A stretch of DNA of 64,000 bases from Hofstenia miamia (Eukaryota; Xenacoelomorpha; Acoela), in the NCBI GenBank assembly GCA_004352715.1, contig SCFE01000097.1, forward strand, positions 236,294 to 300,293, written 5' to 3'. Numbering within the stretch: position 1 is the first letter of the stretch; every line of letters starts with the position of its first letter. The translations under genes were made by a program, and so were the position numbers. Under the pieces are notes generated by a model that searched no databases, was not told where the DNA came from, and saw nothing but the letters and a program-made list of their open reading frames with translations. Positions 59,264 to 64,000 of this stretch are shown here, in pieces.

Positions 59264-61172
59264 ATAATGTATATTCAAATTGTACTTTGCTCACACGCCA
59301 CTGCCGCCTCCCAAAAATTTAAAACATGCCGCAGCCAACTGACACAGAACGGCGTGGAGCTCTACTCTGATTTGCTGATATTAGACACATGACCTCCTGA
59401 CCTCTGGACATAATCTGCTTAAAACGAATGCTCTTTACGTATTTTTTTTATATTTTGAGGTATAAATTTGCTTTTCCTTTTAATATTATGCTATATTGAT
59501 AAATTTAACATAATGTAAAAATAATTTAATATATTAAAAATAATATAATATAATATAATTATATTAGAAAAATATAATGATATATAATTAAATCCTAAGA
59601 ATGTAATTAAATAATTTAATATCATACCTAATTTAGCATATACAATTCTATATTTTGTGTCACCTAATGAAGTTTTGGACTGCAAGTAAAATTGAAGTAA
59701 TGGCCAAAATGTGTTAGACATAATAATAAATGATAAAGTTGTAGGGTGGAACAAGTAATATTAAATTTCACAAAAAGTGTGTTTGTCAAGAAAAATTCCT
59801 TGTTTATTTCTTGAAACAAATTAAATTGAAATATATTCGCTATTTATCATGTATTAGTACAACGAAGCCTTTCTTGTTTTTTTGCCGTATCACTGTCAAT
59901 TAATAATACTGACTGACCATTGAGTCCTTTTTGCGGTATTGGGATAACAATCTGCATTAATTAGCTTAAACTATAACCCTTACAACTTTGTGATGCATGG
60001 CCAATGTATTAAGATCAACATATTCCATCTTAAAACAAATGTTTTACAAAATGTATGCTATTGCATGCATTGACAATACATTAATTGTCTACATAATTTC
60101 AATATGTTTTATTTCATGCAATAATAAAAGAAGGACCGTATATGTTGTAAATCATAGTCTGTTTAGTATATACCTCTACTGCTAAAATGCAAAATTAAAT
60201 ATAATTGGTTGAATTCTTACTGTAAAATATTTCACTATTATTTTCATAAAATTCATATTTACTAATACCTTCTCAGGAGACTTTACTTAGCGCGGAACCC
60301 TTGACAATTTTCTCCTTTGTTTCTTTTAAAGCAGATACTGATCAAGACCTACTACACTGTATTAATGAGATTATCGGTATAAATTTATAAATATCCATTT
60401 ATAAATTTTTTAATTAGGGCTTTATAGTAGCAAATTGGTTTTTCTGGTTTCCTGTTGTATTGTGTTGGGTGTTAATTAATCCAAAACAAACCATACAAAA
60501 TTGCTAATCAGTTATTGAAATCTGTATTTTTAAAGCTTTTATAAATGAACCAGAATTGTCTACAGCATATATTTTTCACAAAAGTTTTCGTCCTTTAAAA
60601 TAGCACTACTATGAATCTATTTGTGATATGTTTGCAAAGCAAGGGTTTTAGCAAATGTTTCTAACTCGATTTCGTGGGCGTACTATTACCTTCATCATGG
60701 TAAAAGTTCTCAGTTTCTTCCATGTGCTTACACTATAAGCAACTATTGTACGAGGCAAAGATTTTTATCTTCTATCTGCAACAAATCCCAGAGAATTTTT
60801 TCTTTTGAGAAAGTTGCTCCGCCTTCAAGGCCGCATACAGGCCTCAGAAGGAATATTTTTTTGTGGCGGGAAAAGCAACTTTGTTATAGTTTTATGATAA
60901 AATCGCTAAAAAATTTCAAAATAATTTACTAAAGCAAACCTCGAGAGACTGATCACAACAATCTAGGTTTGTAAAATTTGAGTTTTTTACACACGCTATA
61001 TTACCAACAGTATAGTTATTTTTATTAAAATATTTTATTATTAAGCATAATTAATTTTTTATTTAAGGAAACAAAGATCAGCCTTCTAAACAAACTAAAA
61101 TAAATATATACTATTTACAACAATTTGCATACAATTTCTCATTTACATGTTTCTGTTTTGCTGTGTTTATAG
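59264..61172. other. Anonymous AT-rich stretch
   Basis: A GC-richer patch at 59290-59420 has no recognisable product. A short segment at about 60334-60375 has acceptor- and donor-like borders (AAAGCAG before, GTATAA after) but is too small to support alone. Nothing else recognised. Confidence 0.35.
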
Positions 61173-61279
61173 GTTAAATGGATTCTTAAATATTGTGTGA
61201 AACAGGTTGCTGACGATGATGCAGACATGAATTACTTATCTTCCCACAACTCAATTAAAGTCTGTATACAAACTCCCAG
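61173..61279 (+). CDS. Candidate internal exon of an unidentified gene
   Basis: A strong pyrimidine tract ending TTTATAG (61166-61172) precedes 107 nt that is open only in phase 0, reading VKWILKYCVKQVADDDADMN then YLSSHNSIKVCIQTP. It ends CCCAG before donor GTAGGT (61280). Composition is less AT-rich than the flanks. I do not recognise the protein. The next exon would lie in or past the gap at 61394. It could be chance or a transposon exon. Confidence 0.35.
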
Positions 61280-61375
61280 GTAGGTAGAGGCGGGGCAGGG
61301 AAGAGGGGCAGTTGTTCTGGGAAATTGTAACAACATTATGCGGAAGTTTATGAGGGCCAAGTACTACTATAGCAT

Positions 61376-61393
61376 CTGTCTCTTATACACATC
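61376..61393 (+). other. Sequencing-library adapter: Nextera mosaic end
   Basis: CTGTCTCTTATACACATC is 18 of the 19 bases of the Tn5 mosaic end used in Nextera libraries, and it abuts a 1000-N gap. This is unremoved adapter at a contig end, not a genomic transposon. Confidence 0.95.
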
Positions 61394-62393
61394 NNNNNNN
61401 NNNNNNNNNNNNNNNNNNNNNNNNNNNNNNNNNNNNNNNNNNNNNNNNNNNNNNNNNNNNNNNNNNNNNNNNNNNNNNNNNNNNNNNNNNNNNNNNNNNN
61501 NNNNNNNNNNNNNNNNNNNNNNNNNNNNNNNNNNNNNNNNNNNNNNNNNNNNNNNNNNNNNNNNNNNNNNNNNNNNNNNNNNNNNNNNNNNNNNNNNNNN
61601 NNNNNNNNNNNNNNNNNNNNNNNNNNNNNNNNNNNNNNNNNNNNNNNNNNNNNNNNNNNNNNNNNNNNNNNNNNNNNNNNNNNNNNNNNNNNNNNNNNNN
61701 NNNNNNNNNNNNNNNNNNNNNNNNNNNNNNNNNNNNNNNNNNNNNNNNNNNNNNNNNNNNNNNNNNNNNNNNNNNNNNNNNNNNNNNNNNNNNNNNNNNN
61801 NNNNNNNNNNNNNNNNNNNNNNNNNNNNNNNNNNNNNNNNNNNNNNNNNNNNNNNNNNNNNNNNNNNNNNNNNNNNNNNNNNNNNNNNNNNNNNNNNNNN
61901 NNNNNNNNNNNNNNNNNNNNNNNNNNNNNNNNNNNNNNNNNNNNNNNNNNNNNNNNNNNNNNNNNNNNNNNNNNNNNNNNNNNNNNNNNNNNNNNNNNNN
62001 NNNNNNNNNNNNNNNNNNNNNNNNNNNNNNNNNNNNNNNNNNNNNNNNNNNNNNNNNNNNNNNNNNNNNNNNNNNNNNNNNNNNNNNNNNNNNNNNNNNN
62101 NNNNNNNNNNNNNNNNNNNNNNNNNNNNNNNNNNNNNNNNNNNNNNNNNNNNNNNNNNNNNNNNNNNNNNNNNNNNNNNNNNNNNNNNNNNNNNNNNNNN
62201 NNNNNNNNNNNNNNNNNNNNNNNNNNNNNNNNNNNNNNNNNNNNNNNNNNNNNNNNNNNNNNNNNNNNNNNNNNNNNNNNNNNNNNNNNNNNNNNNNNNN
62301 NNNNNNNNNNNNNNNNNNNNNNNNNNNNNNNNNNNNNNNNNNNNNNNNNNNNNNNNNNNNNNNNNNNNNNNNNNNNNNNNNNNNNNNNNNNNN
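61394..62393. other. Assembly gap, exactly 1000 N
   Basis: Placeholder gap between the adapter-bearing contig end and a third copy of the repeated block. Confidence 0.99.
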
Positions 62394-63331
62394 GTTAAAT
62401 ATGCTAACATTCACTGTATTGAATTACTATTACTGCCTAATTTACATAACCTATGGGCGAATGTTAAAATGTGGCCATTATGGATGACTAACCATTTTTG
62501 CGTGGTCATATATAGCCATGTCATAATCGGCACCCCTGGCACCATCTGGGTATTTTGGACAGTTATTGGTATAATTAATATTATTGTCAATTCTATTTAG
62601 CTTTGAAAAAGCATTTCACACTGATCAAGAACAAGATCATCTTTAACTTTCACCAGGCTTGGAGCAAAACACAATGAAATAGAAATAATATAGTATTGGC
62701 TTCAGGCCTTTATTTGTGGTAAAACAATTTTTGTGTATACTGGTATATTTGTTGGACAGTTTTATAGCTTGGAAAATATATTTATATATAGTTTTATTGT
62801 TTTATAATTTTCTATCATTGTATCCTAAGATGTTGAGATATCTGTTCTGTATCCAGTAGGTATGTACTGTAGGGAAGACGCTGTTAGAATTTCAAAGCTA
62901 AGTTTCAGTCCTCTTTTGTTAATGGTCGCCATTAACTTGAGCATTGTCATGCACAGTGTCACCGCTTTAGCAAAAACTTTGCTTCCAGATGATCACTAGT
63001 ATTCGAAACTAATTACACGTGCTTATAACACTAGATTTCATGCATTCTTTGTCAACATCATATGATTTCAATAACAGCAATGATCGGACTAATAAACAGT
63101 AAGTCATCAAATGATGCCGGCGTTGCTATAGTACAGTTCCACATCCACATCATATGATCTCGGTCGCCGGCAGAATGTAGCATGTTCGGCCACCATGTGA
63201 TGTCAATATCCACTAACAGGTTAAAGAAGTATTGGAAATTTGCTTCTTTCCACTATATAATAATATAAGAGTCAAAGCAATATATTTGCTAAAAAGCTAC
63301 AATTTAGAACGACAAACTAAATATACATGTA
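62394..63331. repeat. Duplicated block, copy 3 (3' part only)
   Basis: Near-identical to 43624-44550, beginning at the gap edge and ending near AAATATACATGTA, beyond which the sequences diverge. It has a small 11-bp insertion (GTATTCGAAAC region, about 62999-63010) relative to copy 1. Confidence 0.9.
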
Positions 63332-64000
63332 CATGCATAATATATAATAATAGCAAATGTATGTGTGTGTATGTGTATGTATGTGGTGAGTTCAGTGTAA
63401 AAAGTCAGCAAATGTGTTTAGCATGTTTGTATCTCTGATTGTGTTTTTCCGGTGTAATAACTATTTTATTTTTCAATGCTATACAAAAAAGGCAACCCGC
63501 TTAGATCCAAATAACTAAATTCTCAATAGTATTACCCATCCAATCGCAAAATTGCTTGAAAAATGTCTTTCTTGAAATTTCTAAAAGTGTCAAAACTAGC
63601 TATTTTATTCTAAACATATAGAAGCAATCATTTCATTAACAAACTCATTGGTGCACAGCCAATTGAATTATTGTTCTCTTTTAATTCCAATTATTAACTC
63701 TCCTTAGCAAAAATGAATCCTTGGGCAGTGAGATCTCAAAATTTCATTGATAAGAACCAATCAGTCAACAGATTCAAATCATCTTAACACACTTCGTCTC
63801 CACTCTGTGTGTATAACCTAGGAGAGGCCTCTGTCGGTGTCCGGCCCGTAGCTATAAAAATAGCCCCATTTGTTTGTTCCTGCCCGTGTCCTAAGCCCGT
63901 TACCTTCGTAGTCAAATAATATTTAACTAAAATTAGCTAAGCACAGCAAGAAAATCTACACACATGCATGCATAGATGGTCATAATAATCATTAATGAAG
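63332..64000. other. Anonymous end of window
   Basis: Holds a GT/GTAT microsatellite at about 63358-63388 and a GC-richer patch at 63820-63910. No gene recognised. Confidence 0.4.

Noticed and set aside
1-64000. CRISPR arrays, operons, rRNA genes or a compact novel gene system
   Set aside because: The sequence is animal DNA with sparse spliced genes and transposon relics. I saw no regularly spaced repeats, tRNA cloverleafs or clusters of intact unknown ORFs.

Overview
This window is animal (metazoan) nuclear DNA, not bacterial. It is strongly AT-rich, has spliced genes with GT..AG introns, and contains many TA microsatellites and transposon relics. The only gene I can name is an orthologue of the nuclear receptor HNF4 (NR2A class). 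It is on the + strand in ten coding exons from about 2.9 to 17.25 kb. The host looks like an AT-rich, repeat-dense invertebrate; sequence reading alone does not fix the phylum.

Layout. 1-2.9 kb is 5' flank with one hAT-type and one piggyBac-type miniature element (MITE). 2.9-17.3 kb is HNF4: a DNA-binding domain split by an intron between its two zinc fingers, a hinge with a 44-nt intron, a ligand-binding domain on five exons, and a two-exon F domain ending at a stop with a poly(A) signal about 100 nt later. Recognisable repeats in its introns are all DNA transposons: hAT-type MITEs with 8-bp target duplications, a decayed mariner transposase and a Tigger-like remnant. 17.3-27 kb is a retroelement graveyard: a scrambled LINE, a decayed Ty3/gypsy element, a Penelope-like remnant with a GIY-YIG domain, and a CR1/L2-like LINE lacking its reverse transcriptase palm. 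27-37.8 kb is mostly anonymous AT-rich sequence with three more hAT-type elements.

37.8-51.3 kb holds a block of more than 6 kb present twice (37.8-44.55 kb and 46.1-51.3 kb, the second broken by a 1000-N gap). A partial third copy lies at 62.4-63.3 kb. The copies are near-identical with indels, so they are either recent duplications or misplaced allelic contigs. The block contains coding-like peptides on the minus strand that I cannot assign. 51.3-56.8 kb is a minus-strand Ty3/gypsy element whose reverse transcriptase is split by a nested, 5'-truncated LINE with an A-rich tail. 56.8-64 kb is poorly assembled: two 1000-N gaps, one 101-N gap flanked by the same 30 bp on both sides, and a sequencing-library transposon end abutting a gap. 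One isolated exon-like sequence lies at 61.17-61.28 kb.

No operon-like or defence-like gene system is visible. The most informative items are the HNF4 gene structure and divergence, the hAT MITE families with intact target duplications, the nested LINE-in-gypsy insertion, the duplicated block, and the assembly artefacts.
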